Source of the DNA: Schistosoma haematobium
Taxonomy: Eukaryota > Platyhelminthes > Trematoda > Strigeidida > Schistosomatidae
Length of the DNA: 64,000 bases
NCBI RefSeq assembly: GCF_000699445.3
Contig: NC_067195.1
Location: 61,045,591-61,109,590, forward strand
Direction: 5' to 3'
How positions within the stretch are numbered: the first letter of the stretch is position 1; every line of letters begins with the position of its first letter. The notes under the pieces are model-generated. The model did not search any database and had not been told where the DNA came from. It saw nothing but the letters and a program-made list of their open reading frames with translations. This document shows, piece by piece, positions 35,576 through 47,659 of the stretch. Made by a program: the position numbers and the translations under genes.

Positions 35576-36079
35576 AGAAGGCGTTTGTGGAGATTTTAGA
35601 AATTTCACAGATTGAAACCATGAGTCAATTGAATCTAGACCACCATGGAAAACTTCTAAGCACCGGACGGTCGTTTCGTTCTAGTATGGGACTCCTCAGC
35701 AGTGCACATCCACGAACCCACCCCATGCGAGATTCGAACCCAACCAACTAGACCACTGAGCCGGCATCCAATGGTGGTAATGTCTAACTTCAACCAATCC
35801 ACGAAGTTGCGCCACCGTATACCATTGTCTTCAGTGAGTTGATATCTCACAACAGACCTCGTTGAACTCCATAGGTAACGGCTTCTCACTCGAACTCTAG
35901 TGGTCTAGTTGGTCAAGCGCTTGGCGCGAGACTGACAGGTCCTGGGTTCGACTCTCGCGGGGTGCGGGATAATGGGTGCGCACTGTTGAGGAGTCCCATA
36001 CTAGGACGAAACGGCCGTCTGGTGCTTTCAGGTTTTTCATGGTGGTCTAGCTTCAATTGACTCGTGATTTCAATCTGTG
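35576..36079. mobile_element. Head-to-head inverted SINE-B pair, single insertion
   Basis: 504-bp composite bounded by perfect 14-bp duplications AAATATAATATATC (35562-35575 and 36080-36093). The minus arm is nearly full length: tail, hammerhead (35660-35705), partly deleted head, pre-head and 5' region to about 35899. The plus arm starts at the A box (GGTCTAGTTGGTCAAGCGC) and runs through the B box (GGGTTCGACTCTCGCGG), a hammerhead with core change (CTGTTGAGGAG) and tail. Tails face outward. Confidence 0.88.
35660..35705 (-). ncRNA. Hammerhead ribozyme motif (SINE-B), core intact
   Basis: Minus strand: stem I GCACTG/CGGTGC (one G-U pair), core CTGAGGAG, stem II GTCC/GAAC with one mismatch, GAAA, stem III AC-GACC-GT and cleavage triplet GTC. 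The weakened stem II may reduce activity. Confidence 0.7.
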
Positions 36080-36099
36080 AAATATAATATATCTTAAAA

Positions 36100-37185
36100 G
36101 TAATATACCATATATACAGCATGAATAACAAAACCAACTATTAAAATATTTCACAGAAAACCATTGCATTTTACATCTGAATCATAAAATAATCATATTA
36201 TTTCATATTATTATCATATTATGATAGGTGGCTTCTTTTTTAATTGACCGAATAAATGAAATAATTTAACTATGGATGCTATTTTCTAGAGAATTAGTGT
36301 ACACATATACTTATTATACGTACTTGTTTGACAACTGTTCAATATCATTTTCATATGGTCCTAATTGTAATTTTGTATTAGATTTATTAAACGTTACTAT
36401 ATTTCTTAGTCATTAACAAATTACAGTAAATCAACGAACTTAGATCAAAAACTTGTTATTGTCATTCTGAGCGATTTTAATATCTGAATAATCTCTTTGT
36501 CTCAATGGCTGCATTAATGGAGTAATTGTTAGTGGATATAAAATATTGAATACTATTACTTAAGTCATTTGTATACACTTACTACTTATTACATTTTAGC
36601 CACATTCGATTTTTCTGTACATTAACGTAAACATTAAATAAGTTATCGTTTATCTCACTAAATAAATCAGTAATTTTGGGACATAATTATTAACTTAACC
36701 TTCTTTTTAAATAATTTGGTGAGTAAAACGTAACTGGTTACAATGACTGCCAGGGTTTTACATTTTTACGTAATTGTTACCTGTCACTTAAAAAAATAAT
36801 CGACAAAGTAGATACTAGTATAAATAAGTTTCTACCACAATGAAATGAATTATACTTAATCATTGGCTTGATTAAACAAGGCCAGCAAGATAATTTTCTT
36901 TATATAGAATTTTACAGCTCAAAATTTCATTCATCCAAATGAACAATATACAATCAAAATACATACGTATTCACGTGTTGTGCAAGTGTATTCCGAAAAT
37001 TGTTTGTCGCAAGATATTAAAAAATGGAATAACATGATGCTGCTGACCAAGAATCTGCCTTATCTATCGCATATCATAAATACTTAATAATGAATTGAAA
37101 ATAAATACAACTTTATTTAAGAAGATGATTTAGATAAGCTCTCTCTTTAGAATTACAAGATGATTCAAATTTTGTAAAATATAAA
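36100..37185. other. AT-rich spacer, nothing recognised
   Basis: A ~45-bp piece near 36460 (GTCATTCTGAGCGATTTTAA) recurs near 39211 with few changes; otherwise empty. Confidence 0.4.
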
Positions 37186-37189
37186 CTGT

Positions 37190-37530
37190 CAGTAAGGGGG
37201 TTGTTGAAATCGTGTACCGATCAATTTTAGACCACTGTTGGAAATCCGGAAGCATTAGAAAAAAGTCTAATCCTTGTGTCAGGCTCCTCCTTAGGGCGCG
37301 TCCACGATCCCGCACGCGGGACTCGAACCCAATATCTCCGGTCTCGCACGCGAACGCTTAACTTCTTGATCACTTAGCTGACATCCGACGGTGTTAGTGT
37401 CTAGTTTCAACTAATCCGTAACCATCTTCCTTTTTCTTTGTTGGTAACTGCCTTACACCCAACACGGTGACTAGCATCGAGAAGTAATTTTCAGAGTTCT
37501 AGTGAGAAGCTGTGGTCGATAGAGTTCAAC
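37190..37530 (-). mobile_element. SINE-B copy, minus strand, degenerate hammerhead
   Basis: Inverted tail (GATCAATTTTAGACCACTG), inverted hammerhead remnant without CTGANGA, inverted B box (GGGACTCGAACCCA), A-box region (CGAACGCTTAACTTCTTGATC), pre-head and 5' region (GTTCTAGTGAGAAGCTG at 37498, in the opposite sense to the rest, suggesting a second small inverted piece). Confidence 0.7.
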
Positions 37531-37539
37531 TGTGTTTGG

Positions 37540-39245
37540 ATTTTTATTCTTGACTTAGTTTATCTGACGTCTCGGGTTCCGTATATAATTCAGAAGTAGG
37601 AATGTGTTTAAAAAATAAGATGAAATTGATACTTATAAAAGCCCAATCAAAAACCAGTCAATTAATAGTACCTTTAATGGTTTTTAATTTGAATACTTTA
37701 ATCATTGGAATACAACTACCTAACAGGTGCTTAAAACTAAGTATACTACCATAGAATACAAATTTGACGGTTTACTATCTGATTTTTGATTATTTTACGT
37801 TCTTTGAGTCACCTTGTTTGATTTCAAAACTTTCAATATTATTTTGGAGAAAATCAACCTCGATAATAAGATTTTTGTTTATTTCGTGAGCGTTCTGTTC
37901 TGATGTCCTTGTTGTCCACAGATTATCTTATATTATTATCTTCACATGTCCTTAGGTTTCTGTCGATTATTTTGTCTGATTGATTCCTCAACATGAAACG
38001 GGTTGGTTTTTCACACATCTTTGTCCCTGTTGATTGGAATCTCACGTTTCCAGAAATTCTTTAAGACTTGTAATTTCCTGTATCCAGAATTTTGACATTT
38101 TCCCAATCATATATTTGTTCGTAGTTTTCTGTAGGCAGTGATATAAATGATATTACGTCAAATCTTTTTACTGATAGTCTGTGTTCATGTATAATTTGGT
38201 AAGAAGAAGGGTATCCACCTTTACTATCGTAGAACGCAATTCTGGAAGATTCACCTAGCTGAGTTACAAATTATTCTATTAATTATCAATTCCACAGTGA
38301 AAACCAACCTCTATTGTTTAAGCAGAATTAGTGATACCGTTAAAATCAGTAAAACAAAACAACAGTATACCTGTAAATTATTGAATATTATAAGAATAAC
38401 ATTTGCATATTTCTCCGAATTCGCTTATTAAAAAATAGGTAGTTGGCAAATAGTGCCATATGATGCTCACCTCATAAAATTAATGAAAGATAACAAAGTA
38501 TAACTGATTAATGGTAGACCAAAACGCATTAAATTCAGTACATAATTTCAGTAACAATCTTTTCTCTACAAGTCGTGTATGTATACATAAATTATAAATA
38601 CAATGGAACGTTTTTTGGAAGAATTCAATTTCTAGATCGTTGATTGTCTAATACCCACTAATGTTAAACATTTCTTTTAAATATATAAATGAAACTGATA
38701 ACAGGATTTAATTTAGGCTTTAAGTTGTATAATGTTCTCAAATTAATTTGGTGTTTCTGTGGTAAATGATTATGTACCAGAAATTGAGATGTAACTCAGG
38801 CGGATTTACTGTAAGGTACACCATGGTTGACCTGCCGTAATAATAACCTAAGAGCATGATCTAATAACTAAATATTATTTAAATCTATATCATTTAGATT
38901 TGATTGCTGTTTGGGTTTTAGCTATTCTAGCTCAGTCAATAAAGTGAGGAAATTTTATTATGTGCTTGTAGTAAATTATCATAGTTCTTCGGCCATCAAT
39001 GTTTTAGGCATTATAATTGCAACATAATACGTTAATTTCATAGCTGACAGATTTAAAATAGCTCCATAAATGTTTTTAACTAACATTACAATTAAATTCT
39101 GTAATAATTAACTTTAATAACCATAGAGTATCACTTCCGGAAATGAAGGGAAAAATAGACAAATAACAGTGACCATCATTAGTTTAATGAGATTCCTTAT
39201 TTTAGACATTAATGTCATTCTGAGCTATTTTAACATCTGGATAAT
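37540..39245. other. AT-rich spacer, no gene recognised
   Basis: Minus-strand frames at about 37800-38300 look faintly codon-like but are full of stops and match nothing I know. A short piece near 38240 (GAACGCAATTCTGGAAGATT) resembles 49355-49395. Confidence 0.35.
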
Positions 39246-39250
39246 CTCTT

Positions 39251-39251
39251 C

Positions 39252-39327
<76 letters not shown>
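39251..39327. repeat. (CT)n(TA)n compound microsatellite
   Basis: About 11 CT units directly followed by about 27 TA units. Confidence 0.95.
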
Positions 39328-39329
<2 letters not shown>

Positions 39330-39330
<1 letters not shown>

Positions 39331-40340
39331 AGCTCTGTTGCAACATGTTTGCGGTAAAAGTGAGTACATAATTGATAATATGCTAAAATTTCTGAATAAT
39401 CCCCTTTTGACTGTAGTGAGCGAATCCATAGTTAAGTGAATTATCTGAGCTGAAAATTCTTCTCAAACTAAGGATAAATGATTATTCTATCTTATTGTGA
39501 ATTATATTGTATATATGACTTGAAGTTATAATAAATAACCTTTCAATCAATTCGGATTTGTACAAACGTATTATATATACTGAAACTTCAGTACAAATAT
39601 CTTTAAGTATGACAACATTTAGAATTTTCATAATAACGTATTAGTTTCTATATATATGTATAGGTATCTCATCATCCAGCCACTGATTTTTGTTGTTGGG
39701 GTTTTTTCCCCCAAATATAAACTAACCCGACAACCAAACATAAAACGATGGATTTTGTATGAACGTTTTATAAAGAGTACACATGTAGTATAAATTATCC
39801 ACACTCACACACACACTAATTTAGAAGTAGACTAACCATTACTTGTATTTTATATTATAAAGTGAAAAATATATTGATCAGTTTTATGAATTACTTTGTA
39901 CTACCATTTTATCATTTACAAACTTTTGTAATATTTAAAGGTTTCATGCACCTAAATTACGTTTGTTAAAACAACAAACCAATCCCTTTTTTAAATTAAA
40001 ATGAATAAGAAAGTAGAGATGAAACTTAGATTTAATAAAAGGTGCAAATGATTTTATTGTTTAATAATCTCTCTTTTGATATATAAATAGATTAAAAGTA
40101 CATTCATAGAAAATTATTTATCAAAGGTACTTATTTTTTTATTATTTTTTAATAACTAAGCACTTTAATATTGGTTTCTAGAAACTTATTCTCATGATTA
40201 TTTTACTATGTATCATTTCTATCAAAATTCGTATTACAATGTTGTTTAACTCAATGGATCATACGATAATAAAATGTAGTTTTATATTAAAAAGTGTAAA
40301 TATATCAAATTGCCTTATCAGGATTACTTGATTATTATTA
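39330..40340. other. AT-rich spacer, nothing recognised
   Basis: No supported feature. Confidence 0.4.
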
Positions 40341-40344
40341 TTAT

Positions 40345-41345
40345 CATTATTAGTGGCTTTATTCAATATTTTATTTTTCTGGTATAACATAGAATTTTCA
40401 ATATAAACTATTTTAAATAAGTTCCTGTTTTTATCAGAAGGGGTTTTCTGGAGAATTTAGAAATTTCAATAGTTGAAATCACGAGTCAATAAAAGATAGA
40501 CCATTATGGAAAACCTGAAAGCACTGGACGGCCGTTTTGTCCTAGTATGGGACTCCTCAGCAGTGGATACCGGCTCAGTAGTCTAATGATTAAGCGCTTC
40601 CAGGTTTTCCATGATGGTCTAGCTTCATTTGACTCATGATTTCAACTATTGAAATTTCTTAAATCTCCAACATGTCCCTTCTAATAATAATCATCTGCTC
40701 ACTAGTGGCTGACTTCAAGAGGCATTTCCTGAAGTTCTCATGAGAAGCCCTTACCAGTGGAGTTCAACCAGGCCTCTTGTGGAAGATCAGCTCACTGAAA
40801 ACAATGGTGTTGCGCAATTTCGTGGATTGTTTGAAGTTAGACATTAACACCGTTGGATGCCGGCCAGCTCAGTGGTCTAATGGCTAAGCGTTCACGCGTG
40901 AGACTGATAGGTCGTGGGTTTGGACCTCACGGGGGTGGGATCGTGGATGTGCACCGCTGAGTAGTTCCATACTAGGACGAAACGGCCGTCCATTGCTTCC
41001 AAGTTTCTGTTTGTCATTTCTTTATCGACTCTAAAGATAAATATTGAGTGGTCACCAGTTTAGAAATCGACATCTGATGAATATATATTGTTTTTGATGA
41101 ATATTGCTAGCAATCATTATGTCTTTAATTGTTCTCTTTCCTAACTTGTACGGCAAAATGTCATAAATGTTTCAAAAACGCTCCCGTATTGGTTATACGT
41201 TTAATAGGAATAATGATGTGTTAAAATAAACAACAAAACAAATAACTTGTTGAAATACCCAAATGACAGGAACTGATAGCTCAAATATTCAAGCAGGTCG
41301 CCTAACGTTTAAACTAGTTTTTGCTATAATCTATATGAAATAAAT
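40345..41345 (-). repeat. Dispersed repeat R3 copy interrupted by SINE-B cluster
   Basis: The two halves (40345-40432 and 41001-41345) together align with 47660-48080. The left half holds the 3' end text (ATTCAATATTTTATTTTTCT); the right half holds CGACTCTAAAGATAAATATT and GAGTGGTCACCAG. The SINE-B cluster sits exactly between them. Confidence 0.65.
40433..41000. mobile_element. SINE-B composite: inverted pair plus tandem plus-strand copy
   Basis: 568 bp inserted into R3, flanked by imperfect 14-bp direct repeats (AAGTTCCTGTTTTT and AAGTTTCTGTTTGT, 12 of 14 matching). A minus arm (tail and hammerhead to 40565) is joined to a plus arm with a shortened A-box region and tail to about 40680. A second plus copy (about 40690-41000) follows head-to-tail, with 5' region, head (GGGTTTGGACCTC) and hammerhead. 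Hammerhead cores are mutated: GAAA is lost in the minus arm, and the last copy reads CTGAGTAG. Confidence 0.8.
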
Positions 41346-41617
41346 GATAATAAAACTGCTATACCCAACAAATCTGCAAACCACATGAAATAATGATTAT
41401 TTCAATGAATTTTAACTTAAAATTAGTAGACTTCAACTTGGTGTTAAATGGTGGTATCTATATTTAATTTTACCACTGTCAGTTTATTAAATCGTTTTTG
41501 ATGATAAGTGTCAAATCCATATCATGTCTATACTTTTGACATATACTTTGATACCTTTTATTTGGTATAAGTACATACTGGTTAAGTAAAAACCAATACT
41601 TCATAACTGTTAAACTT

Positions 41618-42128
41618 GTAGTGTCGGTCATTATGTTAAGCCCATATACCTTATTCTGGCTTTCGGACAGCCCATTCTATTCATTCTACTTGAGTCACAT
41701 TATGACCTTGTTATTTATTCGCTTATCAATCTTGACTGTTTTTATATGAGCGCGTAGGTGTGCGTACATTTCTTATCCCATTACTCATCACATATCTGTA
41801 ACTTACTTTTGTGTAACTATAACTATTAATTAACGCTTGACTAAAGGGGAGTTGGCTTACCCTCCATCTCCAATTCTCGTCGTTTCTCTTCTCTTTATTC
41901 CATTCACTTTATATACAAAATATATGTATTCACAAGTCCATTCTCTTTATTCGACTTATTTAATTCCGTTATTGACTAACACGAATTAAGTCGATGATTA
42001 TTTATGAGAATAGGCGATAACAAACATTCATATGATCCAATTGGAGTCATATCTCGGTTCACTAAAGTTGAGAGCCAGTTCGACAACATCATCCGATCTA
42101 AACGACGATAAAAATTAACGGGCCCCAC
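41618..42128. repeat. Dispersed repeat R5, possible solo LTR
   Basis: The segment starts TGTAGTGTCGGTCATTATG and ends GGGCCCCACA, so it has TG...CA ends and a length (~510 bp) compatible with a solo LTR. The part 41745-42060 matches 35030-35350. No clear target duplication and no adjacent primer-binding site, so the LTR reading is tentative. Confidence 0.4.
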
Positions 42129-42129
42129 A

Positions 42130-44220
42130 AAAAAATTCCCAAATAATGGTTGTTTCTATTTACAATAATATTTGACATGTTTATAATCTTTCATATGTAT
42201 TTGACCATATCTTATTGGTAAAATATTTTAATTCTTGGAAAAAAGAAAAAAATCTTTATGATTGGTTATCTTTAGCTGAATTATGTCCAGCTTTCAATTT
42301 ACAAAATCGAATAAAAGTTTTTCTATTCTTTTTCTGACTATGATATAAACAAGTTTTATGATTCTTGTGGTATGAATAGTAAAACCTAAATAGGTGTATA
42401 GAGGAAAGAAGTTTCTTTTTCCTTATTTTTTTTTTGGTTTTTGATTGGTTAGAAGCATGAGACTGATTAACCTTAATGTTATCTCTAGTTAACCAGTTTT
42501 TTAATACTATTGAAATGATTTATTTTTTTTTGTTACTACAAAGTTGTCTCATATGATATAGTCACATAAGTTCTAATTGGAAATTATGTTTATGATGACA
42601 GCTTTTTAAAACAGGTAATATATGTCATGGACTAAGGTTGTTAGATACAAATCATTAAGTGACAATACACTGACCTATTAATTTGACTTATTGAAATGAA
42701 AATTAAGCTGATATCTTGGTCTTTCGTTAGAAATTTTCATGAATTCATTTTACTAATTGAACGGAAGATTAGTGGAAATCATTGGATAGTTACTGGCTCC
42801 TTTTGATTATTTTAATGTACAATATGTAGACAAATTCGTGGTATGTAATGTATAAGTTTACGATCATTTGAGTTAAGGTTACAAAATGTTCTGTTGGATA
42901 CTTAAAATATGTCATGAATTTGTGTGTTGAGATATGAATCATACTTATTATTTGGAAGTTGAAAAGATCTAACTTGGTTGTCTAAATAAAAGTAAAATAG
43001 TTTGGTATTCGAACTTATGTTAGTGATATCTTTTGAAAAGTAAAATTATTTTGACCGTATAACGTATTATTACAAATAAGTTAACATGAAATATTATCCT
43101 AGTTTGATACGTATCTTTTTTAAATATTGAATTTAGGAATATTATGAAACTTTAGTAAACAGATTTCAATCCATTAAACTTGATAACTGGATATAGGGTT
43201 ATGAATAATATTTGTCAGATAATTTGTGTTGAGAAAATTATACGAGCTATCAGCGTAAATTATAGTATTTTACAAAAAAATTATCAAACTTGAAGAAAAT
43301 AGAAATTTTGTGTAGGTAGCGTTCATTGATATTCAGTCAAAAGAAGTCTAAGTTAGTGATCCTTTATTGATTTAGTTTTGATTGACAGATGTAACCGTTT
43401 TGATGCTGTATACATTATTTCTATTAAAAATACTGGTATCAGGTATTTTTAGATTCTCTCATTAAATGATATCCCACTAAAGACTTTAAGCTTCATCAGC
43501 TGATTAGTCTAAGACTGTACTACTGAACTTTTAAGCAACAACTATATGCTTCACTGTAGAATCTCACACAGGACGAAAGTAAGGTTCAAGGTATTCAGTC
43601 GATTATCTCTAACCATTTATATCAGAATTGGTATTCTTGTAACTTCAATATTAACTAAATAGAATCTGATATAAGTTAACTGATATCAGAAAGCTTCACG
43701 TTTGATTTAATACCGTACTTAGTGAGATTCTTTAAAATATAGATTTGGAAACATTTTATTTACAGGATCTACTTCATAATTAAGACTCTTATCGTGTAAA
43801 CACAGTGATAATATATTACTACTAGTTAAACCTTGTAAAAAACAGCAATATTGGGAAGTATACTATAAAGACCTGCTTTTGCTATAGTAATTTTATTAAA
43901 TATTTATGAATTACTGTTCTATTAAACGATTATTAGTAGCAGATTCCAATTACCCGAAATGGGTCACAAATAGCGTGTATGTTAATTATTTCAGAATATG
44001 TTTAATTGTTGATTTACTGAAAGTATCGATACCATTCATTTTATAGAGACTAAATTACAGACTTACATCTGACTAAAATAGGATTTTTAATATCCGAACT
44101 TAATTACTCACTGTAGGTAAATTGAATGATATAAAATATTTGTTCACTCGTACCTTGTCTTGTTATATGTGGTAAAAAAAACATTGGGCTCGACCACGAA
44201 TGATAGTATATTAAATTCAG
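42130..44220. other. AT-rich spacer, nothing recognised
   Basis: No supported feature. Confidence 0.4.
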
Positions 44221-44222
44221 TC

Positions 44223-44310
44223 GGTGTTGTTTACTTTTTGTTGTTGTAACTTCCCATTGTTATTTAGGACTGCGATTGAGCAGTCTCTTGTTGACGTATG
44301 TGCATCCTGG
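44223..44310 (-). mobile_element. SINE-A tail fragment
   Basis: TTCCCATTGTTATTTAGGAC and TGCGATTGAGCAGTCTCTTG, then GACGTATGTGCATCC, match the SINE-A tail on the minus strand. Confidence 0.6.
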
Positions 44311-44314
44311 GAGA

Positions 44315-45375
44315 AAAGATGGTTATTTATATATTTGTTAAAGAGAAAATTTATAAACTAGAAAACAGACATATTATTTCTATTAGAATGAAAAGACAAT
44401 TACAATGGTAAATTAAAAGATAGACTCTCTTGATACACAAAAATTGAAGTCCTATTTAATTGCCTTCAGCTCATTCTTAGATATGAGTAGTAGTATGAAT
44501 AGTCATTTATATGGATTGTCATTCAAAAAAAATTAATGCACATTTAAAATGAGTACCATAATGTAACTTTCATTTTGATAAAAAGGATGTTCATTTAACT
44601 GAGACCAAATAACATTTACTTGTTGTAAAACAAAAACAGGATGTTAATTTTATTTGATAATACAATTGATATAACAATGTGGTTAACATTAATAAATCTC
44701 ATTATAAATTTGTAACTAGTGTTTCCTTATAAACCAAACTAGTAAAACGCCTTGCTTTTAGTACAAAATTCGACATCAGAATTAATAGTATGCTCTTTTG
44801 GGGTTCACAGATAATTCGATGAGAAGAAACGCAATCTGTCGGATACGCTATCAGTTATAACTAAGTAGAATAAATAAACGTTGGTTCTTAATTAGCTTAT
44901 TTGTGGTGAAGGATACTAAAATATTTATTTCAAACTTTTAACTTTTTATCCACTTTCATTCTTGTATGTTGCATACTACTTTTAAAAATCCTGTCTGGTT
45001 TTAAATTTTAATTTACTTTGTGCGATAAAGTAACTACTATATGGTAATTCTTCTAAAAACTTATCTGTGTAATCGAAAGACAATCGCTTTAAGTTAATCT
45101 AGAAGATTCATTCGATGTTGAGGGTCCATCGCTAAAAAATCTGTCCTACATCTTTTTAAAAACAATCGATTTATTTGTATATGACTAACAGCATCTATAT
45201 ACCTTCCTTGAAGCACTTTTAGTAAAAGGTTTAGTGGTTTACTCTCCCTGGTTAGATTAAACTACAAGGAATATGTGTATTTATTAATAAACTTATTATA
45301 CTGTTTATCACAACTGTGAAAATACTACAATCTTCACAAGTCACCATACTGATAACAATCATGTGCCTACTATTG
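44315..45375. other. AT-rich spacer, nothing recognised
   Basis: No supported feature. Confidence 0.4.
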
Positions 45376-45379
45376 ACTA

Positions 45380-45705
45380 GCTAAGGGATGTAATTCCAGA
45401 AGTTTTGATGAGAAGCTGTGACCAGTGAAGTCCAATATGTGTCTGGTGTGAGACAGTTACGCACCACAGAAAATGAATGAGCGGTTGCACAAGATCATGG
45501 ATTGATTGAAGTTAGACACCGTTGGATGTTGGCTCAGTGGTCTGAAGGTTAAGCGATCGCACACGAGACCGAAGATCCGGGTTCGAGTCTTGCCCTCGGA
45601 AACGCGTATGTACATGACGGGGTCCCATACTGGGACGAAACAGCCGCTTAATGCTTTCGGACTTTCAGTGGTGGTCTATCTTAGATTAACTCGTGATTCC
45701 AAATG
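45380..45705 (+). mobile_element. SINE-B copy, degenerate hammerhead
   Basis: 5' region (CAGAAGTTTTGATGAGAAGC), pre-head, A-box region (GGCTCAGTGGTCTGAAGGTT), good B box (GGGTTCGAGTCTTGCCC), hammerhead remnant (GTCCCATACTGGGACGAAAC kept, CTGANGA lost) and tail (GTGGTGGTCTATCTTAGATT). Confidence 0.78.
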
Positions 45706-45709
45706 TGCC

Positions 45710-46440
45710 AGTGTATTGTACCATCTAATATATTACAATGTATTTTGTATTTATTATTTCTATTAAACTGTTTAAAAACAATAACTTTATTTCAATCAAA
45801 CCAAAAGAATATCACATAACAAAGCTTCTGAATAGACGATAACATCCTTAAATTCATAGGGAATTTTTACGTTTATAATACCATCAAACTACGAAGGTGC
45901 TTAAGTATTCAGTTTTCGTATTTTAGCTGCATGTTTTAGAGTGCTAAGAAATACAGAATTCTGTCGCATCAGGGAAAATACTAGTATGACATTAATTTAT
46001 ACTCAATGATTAATCAATAAAAATATCTTAACATGACAGTTACTAAGTCATGGTTTAAAAACCTCTTTTATTGTATCTAACTACGACAATGACCGATGCA
46101 GAGACACTGCTGACAAGTACTAATAAACCCGAAATTTAGGTTCACGTCTTATTCGTGACTATCTTTCACTATCTAACAGAATGACAATTAACAAATTGGA
46201 AATCACCCTGACATTTTCTGCAAATTCAATTAAATTCGGTAAAAAGCATAAGGAAAATAGTGTTGAGAGAATATTTTACGACAATTCAAATAAATATATA
46301 TTCGTTATCATCTTTAAATTGTTTTATAATTGAAATGAAGGCAAGTTCATAATCAATTTTTATTTGTACAATTTACTTATAAAATGTTCTTCTTGGCTAT
46401 GTTAATTCAAGTAAATTGATTTATTAATATATTAATATAT
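45710..46440. other. AT-rich spacer, probable upstream region of the next gene
   Basis: Nothing recognised apart from AT-rich sequence. Confidence 0.35.
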
Positions 46441-46476
46441 ATTAATGAAACTCTTTTATGTTCATAGATTATTCCT

Positions 46477-46665
46477 ATGCTAATTATAATTATGCTTACT
46501 TCCGAATCAATTCTGAGTGATGTAATGCCACCAAGGGTAAATTGCATAAATGATTGTTGGAAAATTGGAGAAAATTGCAAACAGAAATGTCATCGGAATT
46601 CTCAAGAATTCAAATGTAAATCTAATTGTCAAACTGATATAAGAAAATGTCAACGTAGTTGTTAA
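46477..46665 (+). CDS. Small cysteine-rich secreted-type protein, paralogue of 26367 gene
   Basis: The open frame encodes 62 residues. Its eight cysteines are spaced C-x3-C-x6-C-x3-C-x8-C-x3-C-x6-C-x3-C, the same framework as the 26367 product except for the central loop (8 instead of 5). The start MLIIIMLTSESILSDV aligns with the end of the other protein's signal sequence, so the hydrophobic N-terminus is short here. An ATG at 46445 (MKLFYVHRLF) would complete a signal peptide but is out of frame. Either a 1-nt indel broke the gene, or the frame is a 3' exon entered at the TTCATAG just upstream (46466-46467). Function unknown. Confidence 0.55.
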   Translation: MLIIIMLTSESILSDVMPPRVNCINDCWKIGENCKQKCHRNSQEFKCKSNCQTDIRKCQRSC

Positions 46666-46669
46666 TTGT

Positions 46670-47085
46670 TTCTTGTTTATTCATAATAATAATGAATAAC
46701 TTCAATATTCAATGAGTTCTATATTGTGTGTTCATCTTAATTCAATTAGTTTCTATAGTTTTTATTTAGCCTATTAAACTATACATTCATTTTACAATTA
46801 TATTGATGTTACTTCATTATTCAGATTATTTGTAACCTCAAATCAAATGTTCTTAAGAATATAAAAGAAAAGCTTAATGTTGTTATTTAAATGTTTACTC
46901 CATATAATTTTCTTTAACAGAATTCATATCTTGAAATCTTAACTATTACCAATAATACAAATGGTAGTAAATGAGAAATTTCAATACAGTTGAAAATTGA
47001 TAACAGTGTTTTGTTAAGTCCTATATATAATAATTATTTTGTTGTCATTTTAAAAATAAACGATGTAAAGTAATTGCATTGTCAG
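46670..47085. other. AT-rich spacer, nothing recognised
   Basis: No supported feature. Confidence 0.4.
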
Positions 47086-47092
47086 AATGAGG

Positions 47093-47475
47093 GTTTATGG
47101 AGTTTGTAATAGTGTAATGGATGAATTCATGAATCGATTTAAAGTAGATTACCATTGAAGACCTGGAATCAATGGACGTCCGTTTTGCTCTAGTTTGGGA
47201 CACCTCAACAGTGCTCATCCACGATCTCTCACGCATGATTTGAACCCAGGACCTTCGGTCTCGCATGCGAATACTTAACCTCTCGACCACTTCAACCAAT
47301 GCACAATATTGCCTCACACATGACACGGTTTTGACACCACTGATTATGTCTACTAATTATAACTCTAGGAAACACATCTTGAAGCCAGTCACTAGTGAGC
47401 ACATGATAATTATTATGGATCGGTTAGTTAGACATTAATACCGTCTGATGTCGGCTCAGTTGTCAAGAGATTATA
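47093..47475 (-). mobile_element. SINE-B copy, minus strand, with short plus fragment
   Basis: Inverted tail (AATGAGGGTTTATGGAG, then GATGAATTCATGAATCG), inverted hammerhead remnant (47175-47222; CTGTTGAGGTG and GCAAAA, inactive), inverted B box (ATTTGAACCCAGGACC), A-box region (GAATACTTAACCTCTCGACC) and 5' end (CAGTCACTAGTGAGCAC). A plus-strand pre-head and A-box scrap (TTAGACATTAATACCGTCTG, then GTCGGCTCAG) follows at about 47437-47472. Confidence 0.75.
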
Positions 47476-47659
47476 TATATACAAATGAATAAATGGTCGC
47501 ACAAATGGCGTTAAATTATTGGATATATTATCTCTAATGAGCAGTTATCATAATGTTTTAGCTGAGGTGCAATTAGGTATAAAAATCTCTTTCCAACATC
47601 AATATAGTGATCTACATATACTTAAATGTTTTAGCATTCGATTAACTAGATAACTTGAT

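Noticed and set aside
37800..38300. Weakly codon-like minus-strand sequence, considered as a PLE N-terminal region
   Set aside because: Too many stops and no recognisable PLE motif (no RT finger or palm motifs); cannot be supported.
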